From NCBI RefSeq assembly GCF_009884975.1, contig NZ_CP041970.1:3472001-3536000 (forward strand): DNA of 64,000 nucleotides, in the 5' to 3' direction. The notes beneath the pieces are model-generated. The model was not told the DNA's origin. It saw only the letters and a program-made list of their open reading frames with translations, and searched no databases. Position 1 is the stretch's first letter, and every line of letters starts with the position of its first letter. A program made the position numbers and the translations under genes. Source of the stretch: Acinetobacter dispersus. GTDB taxonomy: Bacteria > Pseudomonadota > Gammaproteobacteria > Pseudomonadales > Moraxellaceae. This document shows positions 44,518-54,523 of this stretch, piece by piece.

Positions 44518-45495
44518 ATGAGAAAAATAATTTGCATGGTCTTACTGGGATTGATCACGACAGCGAGTTGGGCTGTTGAACAAACGTGGTGCGTGTTTGA
44601 TCCTTTAAGTACAAAGGGTGATATTAGCCGTCGTTTACAAGACATTCGTTTGTATGCGCTCCAGAATCAAGTTCAATTAGATTTTCAAACCTTTAAAAAT
44701 GAAAAGGAGGCTATACAAGCTTTTGATCAGCGTAAATGTTCAGGCTTGGTGGCATCCAACTTTAATACCTATCGCTATAACCGTTTTATGGGAACAACGG
44801 GGGGAATTGGTTTGATTCCCAATAATCGTGTTGCCAGAGTCTTTTTACAGCTTTTAAATAATAGCAATGTGGAAAAGCGTATGGTCGGGGCAGATTATGA
44901 AATGCTGGGTATGATCCCGATCGGCACGGCTTATATGATTATGAATACGCAACAGATCAATAAGGTGTCTCAATTAAAAAATAAGACCATTGGTATTTTA
45001 GAGAATAATCCACCACAGCAGGCATTGGTACAAAGTGTGGGTGCTAAACCTGTCTACGTAGATTTTTCCAATGCAGTGGAATCCTTCAAGCAGAAAAAAA
45101 TTGATATTTTGGCTGCACCTGCCTATGGCATATTGCCGTATAACTTGAAAAAAGAGTTTGGTGTAGACACGCAGGTCGTTAACTTTCCTATGGCGTATTT
45201 TGCGATGAATATCGTGATTCGACCACAAGTCTACCCAGCGGGCTTTGGTCATCAAATACGATCTTGGTTTGTACGTAATAGCAATGTACTTGCTGCACAA
45301 GCCATTCAATGGGAAAACCATTTGCCAGCCTATTACTGGGCGGATATCTCAGGTTATGAGAAACAGGGCTATGACGCGATGGTGGTCAAAATTCGGAATC
45401 GTTATGTCGACTCTGGTTATTATGATGCATATTTTGTTTCGCTCATTAAACGCCTTAGATGTTTGGATGATCCGAAGTATTTGGAGTGTCGTTAG
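44518..45495 (+). CDS. Putative exported solute-binding-like protein (DUF6091-like)
   Basis: The 325-residue product has a signal peptide cut after SWA (about residue 18). The mature part resembles periplasmic solute-binding proteins: paired lobes with a repeated strand-helix pattern and segments such as NKVSQLKNKTIGILENNPPQQ and IDILAAPAYGILPYNL. Four cysteines are present, including the C-terminal CLDDPKYLEC. I believe it belongs to the group annotated as putative solute-binding protein DUF6091 in Acinetobacter. No membrane partner genes are adjacent. Confidence 0.7.
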   Translation: MRKIICMVLLGLITTASWAVEQTWCVFDPLSTKGDISRRLQDIRLYALQNQVQLDFQTFKNEKEAIQAFDQRKCSGLVASNFNTYRYNRFMGTTGGIGLIPNNRVARVFLQLLNNSNVEKRMVGADYEMLGMIPIGTAYMIMNTQQINKVSQLKNKTIGILENNPPQQALVQSVGAKPVYVDFSNAVESFKQKKIDILAAPAYGILPYNLKKEFGVDTQVVNFPMAYFAMNIVIRPQVYPAGFGHQIRSWFVRNSNVLAAQAIQWENHLPAYYWADISGYEKQGYDAMVVKIRNRYVDSGYYDAYFVSLIKRLRCLDDPKYLECR

Positions 45496-45563
45496 TGCAT
45501 TAAAAAAGGCAACCGAAGTTTGTAATATTGATCAGTGAATAATAATTCTGTGATGACTGATTT

Positions 45564-45661
45564 AAAATCTCCCCTAACCCCTCTTTAAAAAGAGGGGAAT
45601 CTCAGATGATTTTAGATTTCTGAAACCCCCTCCTTTGAAAAAGGAGGGTTGGGGAGGATTT
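45564..45661. repeat. REP-like imperfect inverted repeat
   Basis: The left arm contains AAATCTCCCCTAACCCCTC and the right arm is its imperfect complement, GGAGGGTTGGGGAGGATTT. Inside are two hairpins (CCCCTCTTTAAAAAGAGGGG and CCTCCTTTGAAAAAGGAGG). The element lies between two genes and resembles the short dispersed palindromic repeats common in Acinetobacter genomes. It may also terminate plsB transcription. Confidence 0.7.
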
Positions 45662-45670
45662 ATTCTGCTT

Positions 45671-48217
45671 TTAAGCTTTTTTGCGTTTTAAGCGACGTTT
45701 GGCTTGTTGAGATGCCATGGCTTCTAATGCTTCAGCCAATTCCTCATCACTAAATGTAGTGATGTGCTGCAACATTTGTAGCGTCGTCTCATCTAAGACC
45801 AGCTGTGCACCTGCGGCCATTTCACTGAAGTTATCATCATATTCAATGAAACCTTGCTCATTATTACGAATATAATTTTGCTGAGTGAGAACTTTAATAA
45901 AGCTTTGGAATAAGGCTTTGTCAAAGAATTCTGGTGAGTTGAATTCATACAGCACCGATAGGCGTTGACCTAAGAGGTGACTCAGCTCTTCAACTTGCTT
46001 GGTTGAAATGTTGCCTGAACCGCGCTGAGTAATCAGTGCTAGTGTCATGTAATAGCGTTCTAAACTTTGCTTTACTGGTAGAGCTAAAGTGACAAGCTTT
46101 TGATGTTCTTCGCTATTTGGCGTTGGGCTGAATAAATTGCCGTCATGATCTTGGAAAATCAAACCAATCTGAACCAAGGCATCGATATAATTATCAATCT
46201 GCTTTTGTAGATCAGCAGCTTCCCATTTCATGAATAATTCAGCTTTTAAGAACGGATACAAGGTACGGATCACATTACTTAAATCATTCTTGTGAATTTT
46301 ACCATTGTGCTCAACCAGCGAAGCAACCAATGACGGTAAAACAAAGGCGTGTAGAATGTTATTACGGAAGTAAGTCAGCAATACGGCTTGATTATCTTCA
46401 ATCGCAATAATATCGCCTAACACATGTTGTACACGTTTGATTAACTTGAGCTTGAGACCATAAGCAATGATCTCTTTACCTGACAATGAGGTCACTTGCG
46501 TGCGCTCATCATATGGTCGTTGTGTTGCCAAGTCACGGTAGATATCGAGCTGTTTCGCACAGATTTCTTCATCTAAAGTGTGCTTTGGTGTTGCCAATAG
46601 AATTAACGACAGTAATGACACAGGGTTGATGACGACAGCGCGGTTGATATTTTCTAAGATCAGATTGGCTGAGCTTGCAACGACATTAGAAATCTCTGTG
46701 GTACTTGCGGTATCCGCCTGAATATTCTCCGCACCCTGTTGTTTCAAAATATCATTTAAGAATACAGGTTCACCAAAGTTGACATGCACTTTACCGAAGA
46801 TACGTTCAATTTTACGTAAGGTTTTCACGATACCAAAAATGGATTCCGCTTCTTTCGGTTGACCTTGCATTTCGCCAACATAGGTTGAGCCTTCCATCAG
46901 GCGCTCATAACCAATATAGGTTGGTACGAAGACGATCGGCTTTGCAGGACCACGTAAATGACCTTGAATGGTCATTGCTAGCATCCCAGTTTTAGGTGGA
47001 AGTAAACGACCTGTACGTGAACGACCACCTTCAATAAAGTATTCGATAGGCGTATTGCGCGATAAAATACTGTATAAATATTCTTTAAATACAGAGGTGT
47101 AAAGTGCATTTCCGCGGAAAGAACGGCGAATAAAGAATGCACCACCACCACGTAACAACTGACCCACAAATGGTAAGTTTAAGTTATCACCTGCGGCAAT
47201 ATACGGAATCATCAAGCCACGTTTATAAATCACATAAGACAGTAATAAATAATCGATATGGCTACGGTGACATGGGGTGTAAACGATTTCGTAGTCTTTT
47301 GCCAGCTCACGTACGGTACTGAAATTATGTACCTCTACGCCGTCATAGAGTTGCGTCCATAAACGGGTTAAGGCCATATCGGCAAAGCGTACCGCAGATG
47401 CCGAATAGTCAGACACGATTTCATTGACATAGCCAATGGCACGACGTTCAGCTTCCAGCATACTGATTTTATGCTGAATGCTTTCACGACGAATGGCATC
47501 TTGTACCTCGGCTGACTTCACTACCGATTGCATCACATTGCGACGGTCTGATAAGTCAGGGCCAAGTACCACTTCACGTTGCTGATCTAAATAGGTATCT
47601 AAAGAACTTGCAATATAGGTTGCAGGCGAGATATTTGGATGGTTGGTCTTGGCATAATCTACCAACTCACGCAAAGATTGCGGCTCATGGAACTCTAAAT
47701 AAGACTGGCGACCATGCAAGCCAATATTCATCAGTTGTTTAACTGTGCCTGGAGTTGCCCAAGTATCTGAGAATAATAATTTGAACCAAGAGTCTTCTTT
47801 GTCTGGCGAACGACCCCAAAGTACAGTTACAGGTACTAGCTGAATATCAATATCAGTTTGTTGTTCTAAGGCTTCGACCAGTTGTAACAAGCGAGGTGGG
47901 AAAGTTTGAGTATTAAAAAAATTGTTTTCGTTATGATGTAAAAACAAGACTGAATTTTTTTCTTGATAGGTCCCAAAACTCAAGGGGTCTAAGGCTGGTT
48001 TTAAATTGAGACGACGGGTTTCACCATCAACCACTAGTGCATTACTACGCGAATAATTTTGTAAAACATAGCAAACTAACTTATTTGAATCGGTTGTGTT
48101 TTGCTCTGTTGTGGTGGATTCTGTAGGAACTTCACCAAGAACATGTGGGGTTACCACAAGGTCAAGTAACTTACTCGAAAGTTGGCGATACATTTGACCA
48201 AATCCAGTCTTGGACAT
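45671..48217 (-). CDS. plsB: Glycerol-3-phosphate 1-O-acyltransferase
   Basis: PlsB attaches the first acyl chain to glycerol 3-phosphate at the inner membrane, starting phospholipid synthesis. The 848-residue protein has the HX4D acyltransferase motif in CHRSHIDYLLL. EYFIEGGRSRTGRLLPPKTG is the substrate-binding motif and VFVPTYIGYERLMEG the third conserved block. A Lys/Arg-rich tail (QAKRRLKRKK) ends the protein. All catalytic motifs are intact. Confidence 0.96.
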   Translation of the reverse strand: MSKTGFGQMYRQLSSKLLDLVVTPHVLGEVPTESTTTEQNTTDSNKLVCYVLQNYSRSNALVVDGETRRLNLKPALDPLSFGTYQEKNSVLFLHHNENNFFNTQTFPPRLLQLVEALEQQTDIDIQLVPVTVLWGRSPDKEDSWFKLLFSDTWATPGTVKQLMNIGLHGRQSYLEFHEPQSLRELVDYAKTNHPNISPATYIASSLDTYLDQQREVVLGPDLSDRRNVMQSVVKSAEVQDAIRRESIQHKISMLEAERRAIGYVNEIVSDYSASAVRFADMALTRLWTQLYDGVEVHNFSTVRELAKDYEIVYTPCHRSHIDYLLLSYVIYKRGLMIPYIAAGDNLNLPFVGQLLRGGGAFFIRRSFRGNALYTSVFKEYLYSILSRNTPIEYFIEGGRSRTGRLLPPKTGMLAMTIQGHLRGPAKPIVFVPTYIGYERLMEGSTYVGEMQGQPKEAESIFGIVKTLRKIERIFGKVHVNFGEPVFLNDILKQQGAENIQADTASTTEISNVVASSANLILENINRAVVINPVSLLSLILLATPKHTLDEEICAKQLDIYRDLATQRPYDERTQVTSLSGKEIIAYGLKLKLIKRVQHVLGDIIAIEDNQAVLLTYFRNNILHAFVLPSLVASLVEHNGKIHKNDLSNVIRTLYPFLKAELFMKWEAADLQKQIDNYIDALVQIGLIFQDHDGNLFSPTPNSEEHQKLVTLALPVKQSLERYYMTLALITQRGSGNISTKQVEELSHLLGQRLSVLYEFNSPEFFDKALFQSFIKVLTQQNYIRNNEQGFIEYDDNFSEMAAGAQLVLDETTLQMLQHITTFSDEELAEALEAMASQQAKRRLKRKKA

Positions 48218-48515
48218 TACAAACTCCTAAATAATAATCCTGACATCGAGTCATGATGAACACGACATTCTGCGATATTCTTACATGAAACGGTATGTTA
48301 TTTTCTGACAAAATATAGCGTATTTGGTAGATTTTATCGTTAAAAATCGTATTTTTAGCCGCTATAAATACATATTAAGATAATCAATACATCATTATCG
48401 TGACGGATGAATCATTTTATCCTGACCATTGTCATTTGAATTTGTGGCACAATCAAAATTATCAACCCTGAAAGGATTGGTTGATCTCTCCTCATTGATG
48501 TTGGAAGACTATTAC

Positions 48516-49388
48516 ATGAATGCGTTAACTCAAGAATTGGTAGAACTGTTGACTCTGGAAAAGCTTGAAGAGCATATTTTTCGAGGCAATAGCCGCAATT
48601 TGGTAGGCAAGCGAGTGTTCGGTGGGCAGGTTCTTGGACAAGCATTAAGAGCAGCGTCATATACCACGGATCGTCCAGCGCACTCTTTACATGCCTATTT
48701 CCTGTATGGTGGCGATGTCAATGCACCGATTATTTATGAAGTTGATCCCCTCAGAGATGGTAAAAGCTTTGCCAGTCGACAGGTTCGTGCGATTCAACAT
48801 GGCCGTACTATTTTCTCTGCAATGGTCTCTTTTGCCAATCCAGAAGAAGGCTTGAATTATCAACATAAAGAGCCAGAGTACCCTGAACCAGAGACCTTAA
48901 AGTCTGAGAATGAGCTGAAAGAAAGTCTGATTAACTTTGTGCCTGAAAATGTACGTGCCAGTTTTATGCGGGAACGTCATGTGGAAATTAGGCCTACACA
49001 GTTGATCAATCCATTTCAGCCGCAGCCTGAAGCGCCGTTCTATGCGCATTACATTCGCACCCATGATACGATTCCAGCCGATTTAGATGAAATCTCACTG
49101 CATCAGGCAATTGTGGCATTCTATTCAGACTTTACCTTGATGACCACGGCTTTACGTCCACATGGTTTGTCATGGATCTCTCCAAACTTACAATGTGCCA
49201 GTATTGATCACACTATCTATTTCCATCGCCCACTGCGCGCAGATGAATGGATGCTTTACGACATGGAAGCAACGATTAGTGCCAGCTCACGTGGCTTAAA
49301 CTTTGGGCGGATGTGGCAAAATGGACAGTTGGTCTGTAGTACCGTTCAAGAGGGTTTGATTCGGCTCAGAGAAATTGAAACCCAGTAA
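48516..49388 (+). CDS. tesB: Acyl-CoA thioesterase II
   Basis: I start at ATG 48516, with GGAAG nine bases upstream, giving 290 residues. Motifs of the double-hotdog fold are VGKRVFGGQVLGQALRAAS and HSLHAYFLYGGDV. HQAIVAFYSDF has the catalytic aspartate, and GRMWQNGQLVCSTVQEGL has the glutamine region. TesB cleaves acyl-CoA to free fatty acid and CoA in the cytoplasm. Transcribed divergently from plsB. The gap of about 300 bases between the two should contain both promoters, but I saw no clear hexamer pair. Confidence 0.92.
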   Translation: MNALTQELVELLTLEKLEEHIFRGNSRNLVGKRVFGGQVLGQALRAASYTTDRPAHSLHAYFLYGGDVNAPIIYEVDPLRDGKSFASRQVRAIQHGRTIFSAMVSFANPEEGLNYQHKEPEYPEPETLKSENELKESLINFVPENVRASFMRERHVEIRPTQLINPFQPQPEAPFYAHYIRTHDTIPADLDEISLHQAIVAFYSDFTLMTTALRPHGLSWISPNLQCASIDHTIYFHRPLRADEWMLYDMEATISASSRGLNFGRMWQNGQLVCSTVQEGLIRLREIETQ

Positions 49389-49517
49389 AAAGTAAACCAG
49401 TACTAAGGCCATCATTCTGATGGCTTTTTTTATCATAAGGATGTGACAAAAAATTGCTCGATTCTTCAACATGAGCATGCCATAGTACCGATAAGTTAAA
49501 TGTTTACCCATTAAACA

Positions 49518-50759
49518 ATGAATTTAAATACACAAATTTTAATTGCAGCTGTGCTTGGTGTCGCTTTCGGTTTTCTGTTGCTTGCCTATCCACAAACCGC
49601 ATTTGTTGAATCTAGTCTTTACGGACTGGGCATCTTAAGTAGTGTTTTCATTGGTTTATTGAAAATGCTGCTGATTCCATTGATTTTTAGCTCAATCGTA
49701 GTTGGGGTTTCCAATTTACAGGCAGGCGGTCAATTCGGGCGTGTCTGGAAAATTACGGCATTGAGCTGCCTGACGACGACCACCTTGGCTTTAATTCTAG
49801 GGATTAGTTGTGCGCACCTGTTTGATGTGGGTAAAGGTGTCGATATTCAGCTGTTTCAAGCAGCAATGGATAGTCATCAAACACCAGACACCTTAACGCC
49901 ATCAAGTTTTGTCACCACCTTTATTCAAAACACTTTAATTAACCCATTTAAGGCATTTAGCGAAGGCAATGTGTTGGCTGTGGTGGTGTTTGCCTTATTC
50001 CTAGGTGTGGCATTGGTCAAAGGTGGCGAACGTTTTAGTCTCGTCCGTAACATCAGCCAGCAATTCTTTGACATCATGATGATGTTAGTGGGTTGGGTGA
50101 TGAAGCTTGCACCGATCGGGATTTTTGCGCTTTTAGCCAAGTTGATTGCGACTGAGGATTTGTCTGTATTGAGTAGGTTGGTTGAATTCGCGGCAGTAGT
50201 GACGGGGACGACCATTTTCCATGGTGTGGTGGTGTTACCGGCTTTGTTGTGGATTTTTGGTCGTATGAATCCAATCACCTTTTTTAGAGGGGCGAGAACG
50301 GCTTTAGTCACAGCTTTTGCAACCAGTTCCAGTTCAGCGACCATGCCGCTGAGTATGAAGTGTGCACAGGAAAACTTAGGTGTACGGCCGCAAACGGCAG
50401 GTTTTGTGATTCCTTTAGGCACACAACTGAATATGGATGGTACGGCTTTGTATGAAGCTGCGGCTGCCTTATTTATTGCCAATTTGATGGGCTTGGAACT
50501 GAGTTTAACGCAGCAGATTATCGTGTGTTTAACGGCAATGATTGCATCCTTAGGTGCACCAGGGATTCCGAGTGCGGGGATGGTCACCATGATTATGGTG
50601 CTACAGTCAGTCGGTTTACCTGCGGAGGCGATTGCAATTTTACTGCCGATCGACCGTGTGCTGGATACAGTTCGTACTGTGGTCAATGTACAAGGCGATA
50701 TGATGATTAGTGTAGTGGTTGATCGCTACGCAAAACAGGCGGAAGCTGAATCAAGTTGA
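49518..50759 (+). CDS. Dicarboxylate/amino acid:cation symporter (DAACS family)
   Basis: The 413-residue inner-membrane protein has about eight hydrophobic helices and the family marks: the serine-rich ATSSSSATMPLS hairpin, GFVIPLGTQLNMDGTALYEA and GIPSAGMVTMIMVL. Such carriers import glutamate, aspartate or C4-dicarboxylates with Na+ or H+. It resembles GltP/DctA, but the substrate cannot be decided. A terminator follows. Confidence 0.92.
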   Translation: MNLNTQILIAAVLGVAFGFLLLAYPQTAFVESSLYGLGILSSVFIGLLKMLLIPLIFSSIVVGVSNLQAGGQFGRVWKITALSCLTTTTLALILGISCAHLFDVGKGVDIQLFQAAMDSHQTPDTLTPSSFVTTFIQNTLINPFKAFSEGNVLAVVVFALFLGVALVKGGERFSLVRNISQQFFDIMMMLVGWVMKLAPIGIFALLAKLIATEDLSVLSRLVEFAAVVTGTTIFHGVVVLPALLWIFGRMNPITFFRGARTALVTAFATSSSSATMPLSMKCAQENLGVRPQTAGFVIPLGTQLNMDGTALYEAAAALFIANLMGLELSLTQQIIVCLTAMIASLGAPGIPSAGMVTMIMVLQSVGLPAEAIAILLPIDRVLDTVRTVVNVQGDMMISVVVDRYAKQAEAESS

Positions 50760-50773
50760 TCGTATTGGGCGCA

Positions 50774-50805
50774 AAAAAAAGCAGGAGATGACTCCTGCTT
50801 TTTTT
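50774..50805. terminator. Bidirectional intrinsic terminator
   Basis: AAGCAGGAG ATGA CTCCTGCTT with flanking A and T tracts, between convergent genes. Confidence 0.92.
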
Positions 50806-50822
50806 ATTCTATAAAAGAATGT

Positions 50823-51767
50823 TTATGCTGCGGGTTGTAAGGCACGTTTTGCAGCAGGTGAATTATTTAAATAATTCACCGCATCTTGGGTATTGCCTTC
50901 TTTGACGGGGTCATACCAAGGCATGAGGTAATCAATCTGTTGTGCAACCAACCATGCAGGACCTGGCAAGATTTTAGCGTCTTTTAATGCGATCTTCGAC
51001 CATTCGATCCAGATCCATGGTTTAAATAAGCTTGGTTTCTTGTCAGCAAAACGAGGATCTTGGCTCATGATATGTGCTGCACCATCGACCCATAGGCCAA
51101 GTACACCGATAATGACGGCAACACTCATGTAGTAACGTGCGATGTAACCACCGCCCAAATGACGATAGAGATCAAATGCAACAGTACGGTGTTCAATTTC
51201 TTCAGAGCCATGCCATTTAATCAGATCGATCATTTCTGGATCTGCACCGAGTTCTTCCCAACGCTTGTTGTACAGTGCATATTTACCCAGTACACAGGTC
51301 ATGTGTTCAACAGTCGCAATCACACCGAGACGGAATAAATCCCACTGATGCTCGAGTGCTTTTGGAATTTCTTTATCGAAAGGCTTGTCAGCCAAGACCT
51401 TGGTGAATAAGAAATCCATGATGTCGAGGTTGCGCTGAATATCAATATTGCGTTGCGTCAAATATTCTTTATTGGCAGAGGTATGTGCAACGGCATGCAT
51501 TGCTTCCTGACGAATAAAGGCTTGGACGTCTTGCTTTAATTTTTCATCGGTAATTTCTGGAAGGACTTTGTTATATAAACGGCAAAACCAAAACTCACCA
51601 GCTGGTAAAATATTGTTAATTTCATTAATAAAATAGCTGGCAAAAGGCTGGTTTGGAATCCAATCCACTGGCGTATTTTCCCAGTCAAATTTTACTTTGC
51701 GTGGGAGGATTTTATAGTCAATCGAAGAACCAAGAACTTTGTTCTTCACAAATGATAGTAATTTCAT
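50823..51767 (-). CDS. Predicted metal-dependent hydrolase (PF10118)
   Basis: The 314-residue protein has the PF10118 pattern of paired Glu/His segments that suggest a metal site: PAGEFWFCRLYN, RQEAMHAVAH, VTIATVEHMTC-like VIATVEHMTCVLG, and WHGSEEIEHRTVAFDLY. The spacing E...ExxH...E...ExxEH is like ferritin-type di-iron proteins. A hydrophobic stretch (YYMSVAVIIGVLGLWV) lies near residue 215. The reaction is unknown. An inverted repeat brackets the likely -10. Confidence 0.85.
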   Translation of the reverse strand: MKLLSFVKNKVLGSSIDYKILPRKVKFDWENTPVDWIPNQPFASYFINEINNILPAGEFWFCRLYNKVLPEITDEKLKQDVQAFIRQEAMHAVAHTSANKEYLTQRNIDIQRNLDIMDFLFTKVLADKPFDKEIPKALEHQWDLFRLGVIATVEHMTCVLGKYALYNKRWEELGADPEMIDLIKWHGSEEIEHRTVAFDLYRHLGGGYIARYYMSVAVIIGVLGLWVDGAAHIMSQDPRFADKKPSLFKPWIWIEWSKIALKDAKILPGPAWLVAQQIDYLMPWYDPVKEGNTQDAVNYLNNSPAAKRALQPAA

Positions 51768-51798
51768 CGTTTAGTCCTAATCGATAGTGCAATGAACC

Positions 51799-51832
51799 AA
51801 CACTAAGCAGTATATGAAAACTACCTAGTGTT
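51799..51832. promoter_or_regulatory. Inverted repeat bracketing the -10 of the PF10118 gene
   Basis: AACACTA (51799-51805) and TAGTGTT (51826-51832) flank a minus-strand TATACT (51814-51809). A dimeric repressor bound here would block polymerase. Regulator not identified. Confidence 0.5.
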
Positions 51833-51896
51833 TGTGTTTAGCAATTCGGGACAATTAAAAATTATTTTATGCAACTTGATGCATAAAATGCACTTT

Positions 51897-52673
51897 TTAT
51901 TCTTGAATGTCGGTTTCTGAGGCTTCTGGGATTTGGCTGAGGTCAAATTCTGCTGGTTGATCAAGCGTGTAATTCAAACGACCTGCCATGACAGTTGCCA
52001 GTTCTTCTAAGCCAATGCGATTGAGAGATGAGAACAGTTGAATTGAGAAATCGAGTTTCATTTTCTTCAATTGCTGTTTTACATCAAATAAAACTTCATT
52101 GGCAGGGCCGCGGTTCAACTTATCTGCTTTGGTCAGCAGGATATGTACAAATAAATGACGTGAATGTGCCCATTCCAGCATCATCAAGTCAAAGTGCTGT
52201 AAAGGATGGCGAATATCCATCAATAGCACCAAGCCTTGTAAGCTTTTACGGTGGATTAGATAATTTTCGAGTTCTTTCTGCCAAACGATCTTCATCGCTT
52301 CAGGAACCGCTGCATAACCATAACCAGGTAAATCGACCAAGCGCTGATCTGGATTGCCCAAGCTGAAAAAGTTGATCATTTGGGTACGGCCCGGTCTTTT
52401 TGAAGCACGTGCCAGTTGTTTTTGATTAGTCAAAGTGTTGATTGCACTTGATTTACCAGCATTAGAACGGCCAGCAAATGCGATTTCATAACCTGTATCT
52501 TCTACGCATAAAGCCAGTTTCGGCGCACTCATCAAAAATTCAGCTTGGCGTAACCAAGTTAATGACTGTACTGCATATTCAGTTAATGCAGGGTCAGCCT
52601 TTTTTTCATAACTGATTTTTTGTTTAGGTGCGAGTCTGGCTTTGGTGTCTTTCGATTTTTCACTGCGACGCAT
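51897..52673 (-). CDS. engB: Ribosome biogenesis GTPase YihA/EngB
   Basis: The 258-residue GTPase acts in assembly of the large ribosomal subunit. G1 is [13 protein letters not shown]2 includes [13 protein letters not shown]3 is VDLPGYGYA and G4 is [11 protein letters not shown]. The N-terminus has a charged extension of about 30 residues before the core, longer than in E. coli; the true start may be further in. Confidence 0.95.
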   Translation of the reverse strand: MRRSEKSKDTKARLAPKQKISYEKKADPALTEYAVQSLTWLRQAEFLMSAPKLALCVEDTGYEIAFAGRSNAGKSSAINTLTNQKQLARASKRPGRTQMINFFSLGNPDQRLVDLPGYGYAAVPEAMKIVWQKELENYLIHRKSLQGLVLLMDIRHPLQHFDLMMLEWAHSRHLFVHILLTKADKLNRGPANEVLFDVKQQLKKMKLDFSIQLFSSLNRIGLEELATVMAGRLNYTLDQPAEFDLSQIPEASETDIQE

Positions 52674-52757
52674 AGAAGCTTACTTTTGAATAGAAATAGC
52701 AACGACCATTATAAAGGATGTGAGGCGTTCGTGCGAACCCTTCGTCTGTATGCGATT

Positions 52758-53210
52758 TTAAGCTTTCTGAATAAGCTCTAAAAAATCGATATTTGAGCGT
52801 GTGGAAGAGGGGATAATGCCCTGTTGGACGACTTCGCCAAGCGTATATTGATCCAGACTTTGATAAAAGCATTCTAAGGCTTGATCTAAAATTCCTTTCA
52901 GTCCGCAGTTGGCTCGAAGTACACAAGGAGGGGTATTACATTCAACAATTTGATGATTGCCTTGTAAGGTTCGAACAATCGCACCTAATTTCAGATTCTT
53001 GGCTTCTGGATTGAGGCGCAGGCCACCGCCTTTGCCGCGAATGGTCACAATCCAGTGTTGTTTACCCATGAAGTGCACGACTTTAACCAAGTGGTTTTGC
53101 GACACATGTAAGTCTTCTGCGATATCTGCAATCGTATAAGGTACATCACTCGGACGAGCGACATACATCAAAATTCTGAGTGCATAATCAGTAAACTTAT
53201 TGAGTTGCAT
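52758..53210 (-). CDS. nsrR: Nitric-oxide-sensing Rrf2-family repressor NsrR
   Basis: The 150-residue protein has an Rrf2 winged helix (MQLNKFTDYALRILMYVA...IADIAEDLHVSQNHLVKVVH). Three cysteines in CNTPPCVLRANC can hold an Fe-S cluster, destroyed by NO. The GKGGGLRLN wing motif is typical. It lies downstream of hmp on the same strand, and the hmp promoter carries an excellent NsrR box. So it represses NO detoxification until NO appears. Confidence 0.92.
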   Translation of the reverse strand: MQLNKFTDYALRILMYVARPSDVPYTIADIAEDLHVSQNHLVKVVHFMGKQHWIVTIRGKGGGLRLNPEAKNLKLGAIVRTLQGNHQIVECNTPPCVLRANCGLKGILDQALECFYQSLDQYTLGEVVQQGIIPSSTRSNIDFLELIQKA

Positions 53211-53244
53211 GTGGTTTCACTCAATCTAGTGCAAGAAATAGAAA

Positions 53245-53269
53245 GGGCTAGTCTAACATAGACTAGCCC
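53245..53269 (-). terminator. Hairpin between hmp and nsrR
   Basis: An 11-bp stem, GGGCTAGTCTA ACA TAGACTAGCCC, follows the hmp stop; the T-tract beyond it is short (TTTC). It may terminate hmp or only attenuate read-through into nsrR. Confidence 0.65.
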
Positions 53270-53289
53270 CATGCAAAATGTAGTGTGGC

Positions 53290-54501
53290 TTAGCTGAGTT
53301 TGACCCCGCCTGTACCAAAGGCTTCACTGTGAATGTTGGCGGCAGGGATACCACGAGCAACCAGTGCCTGATGTTGCGCTGCCATAAATGGCATTGGCCC
53401 ACATAAATAATAATCGGCATTGGCGGGTAATAGTGCCGCATCGATGCTGCTTAAATCTAAACGTCCAGCAACATCGTAGTCTTCACCAAGGCTGTCATTT
53501 TCGTGTGGAAATTCATAAGCAGTGAACGTGCTCAAACGTGGAAACTTGCTTTTCAATTCATGAATATGCTTCTTCATGGCATGGACTTGGCTACTACGAC
53601 ATGCATGAATAAAGCTGACAGGCTGTGGCATATCTAAAGTCACCAATTGATTCAGCATGGCAATCATTGGAGTTAAGCCGACACCACCACTGATAAATAC
53701 ATTGCGTTTGTTACTGTCGATTAAATAGAAGTTTCCTGTCGGTGCAGACATCTCAATTTCTGAACCTTCAGCTAAACCATGTAATGTGCTTGATACCCAA
53801 CCACCAGCAAGTTCGCCTTTTTCATCTTCACGTTTCACTGAGATACGTAGGTAATCTGCCTGTGGAATAGTTGAAAGTGTGTATTGGCGAGGTTGTCTTA
53901 AATTAAGCTCAGGTACGAACACACGAACTGAAATATATTGGCCTGCTTCATATTTTGGTAATTCCCCACCATCAACAGGCGCAAGGTAGAAAGAGGTAAT
54001 TTCGTCACTTTCTACGACTTTCTTGGCGATTTTGAAATTACGCCAGCCTAACCAGCTGCCTTTGGTTTGTTGATGTTGGTCATAAATCGCTTTTTCTGTA
54101 CTGATAAATAAATCAGCCAATTGACCATAAGCCGCAGCCCATGCACCAATTAATGGATCTTCCATTGAAATATTCAGTACTTCACTAATGGAATGAAGCA
54201 GGTTTTCACCCACGATGCCGTAATCTGGTGACTGAATATTTAAGCTGACATGTTTATGCGCAATCAGTTCAACCACAGGTAAAAGCACAGAAGGATCTTC
54301 AATGTTCTCCGCATAAGCTAAAACTGCCCCCGCAAGCGCCTGTGCCTGTGCACCACTGCGCTGATGTCCCATGTTAAAGGTTTCTTTTAATTCGGGATGA
54401 TTACCTAACATGCGGTTATAAAAGTATCCAGTCAGCGCTACGCCGTTTTCACGAAGAACTGGAACTGTTGCTTTAACAAGGTCAATTTGCTGTGGAGTCA
54501 T
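53290..54501 (-). CDS. hmp: Flavohemoprotein / nitric oxide dioxygenase
   Basis: Hmp turns NO and O2 into nitrate using NAD(P)H. The 403-residue protein has an N-terminal globin (TPQQIDLVKATVPVL start; the proximal His lies in ELIAHKHVSL). An FAD domain follows with RQYTLST, and an NAD domain with FISGGVGLTPMIAML and YYLCGPMPFM. All three modules are complete. It is the first of the hmp-nsrR pair and lies under an NsrR operator. Confidence 0.97.
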   Translation of the reverse strand: MTPQQIDLVKATVPVLRENGVALTGYFYNRMLGNHPELKETFNMGHQRSGAQAQALAGAVLAYAENIEDPSVLLPVVELIAHKHVSLNIQSPDYGIVGENLLHSISEVLNISMEDPLIGAWAAAYGQLADLFISTEKAIYDQHQQTKGSWLGWRNFKIAKKVVESDEITSFYLAPVDGGELPKYEAGQYISVRVFVPELNLRQPRQYTLSTIPQADYLRISVKREDEKGELAGGWVSSTLHGLAEGSEIEMSAPTGNFYLIDSNKRNVFISGGVGLTPMIAMLNQLVTLDMPQPVSFIHACRSSQVHAMKKHIHELKSKFPRLSTFTAYEFPHENDSLGEDYDVAGRLDLSSIDAALLPANADYYLCGPMPFMAAQHQALVARGIPAANIHSEAFGTGGVKLS

Positions 54502-54523
54502 AGGAGATCTCTCTTGGCTATCA

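Noticed and set aside
49925..50686. 253-residue frame antisense to the symporter
   Set aside because: Low-complexity Lys/Ser/Thr/Pro shadow of a membrane protein gene.
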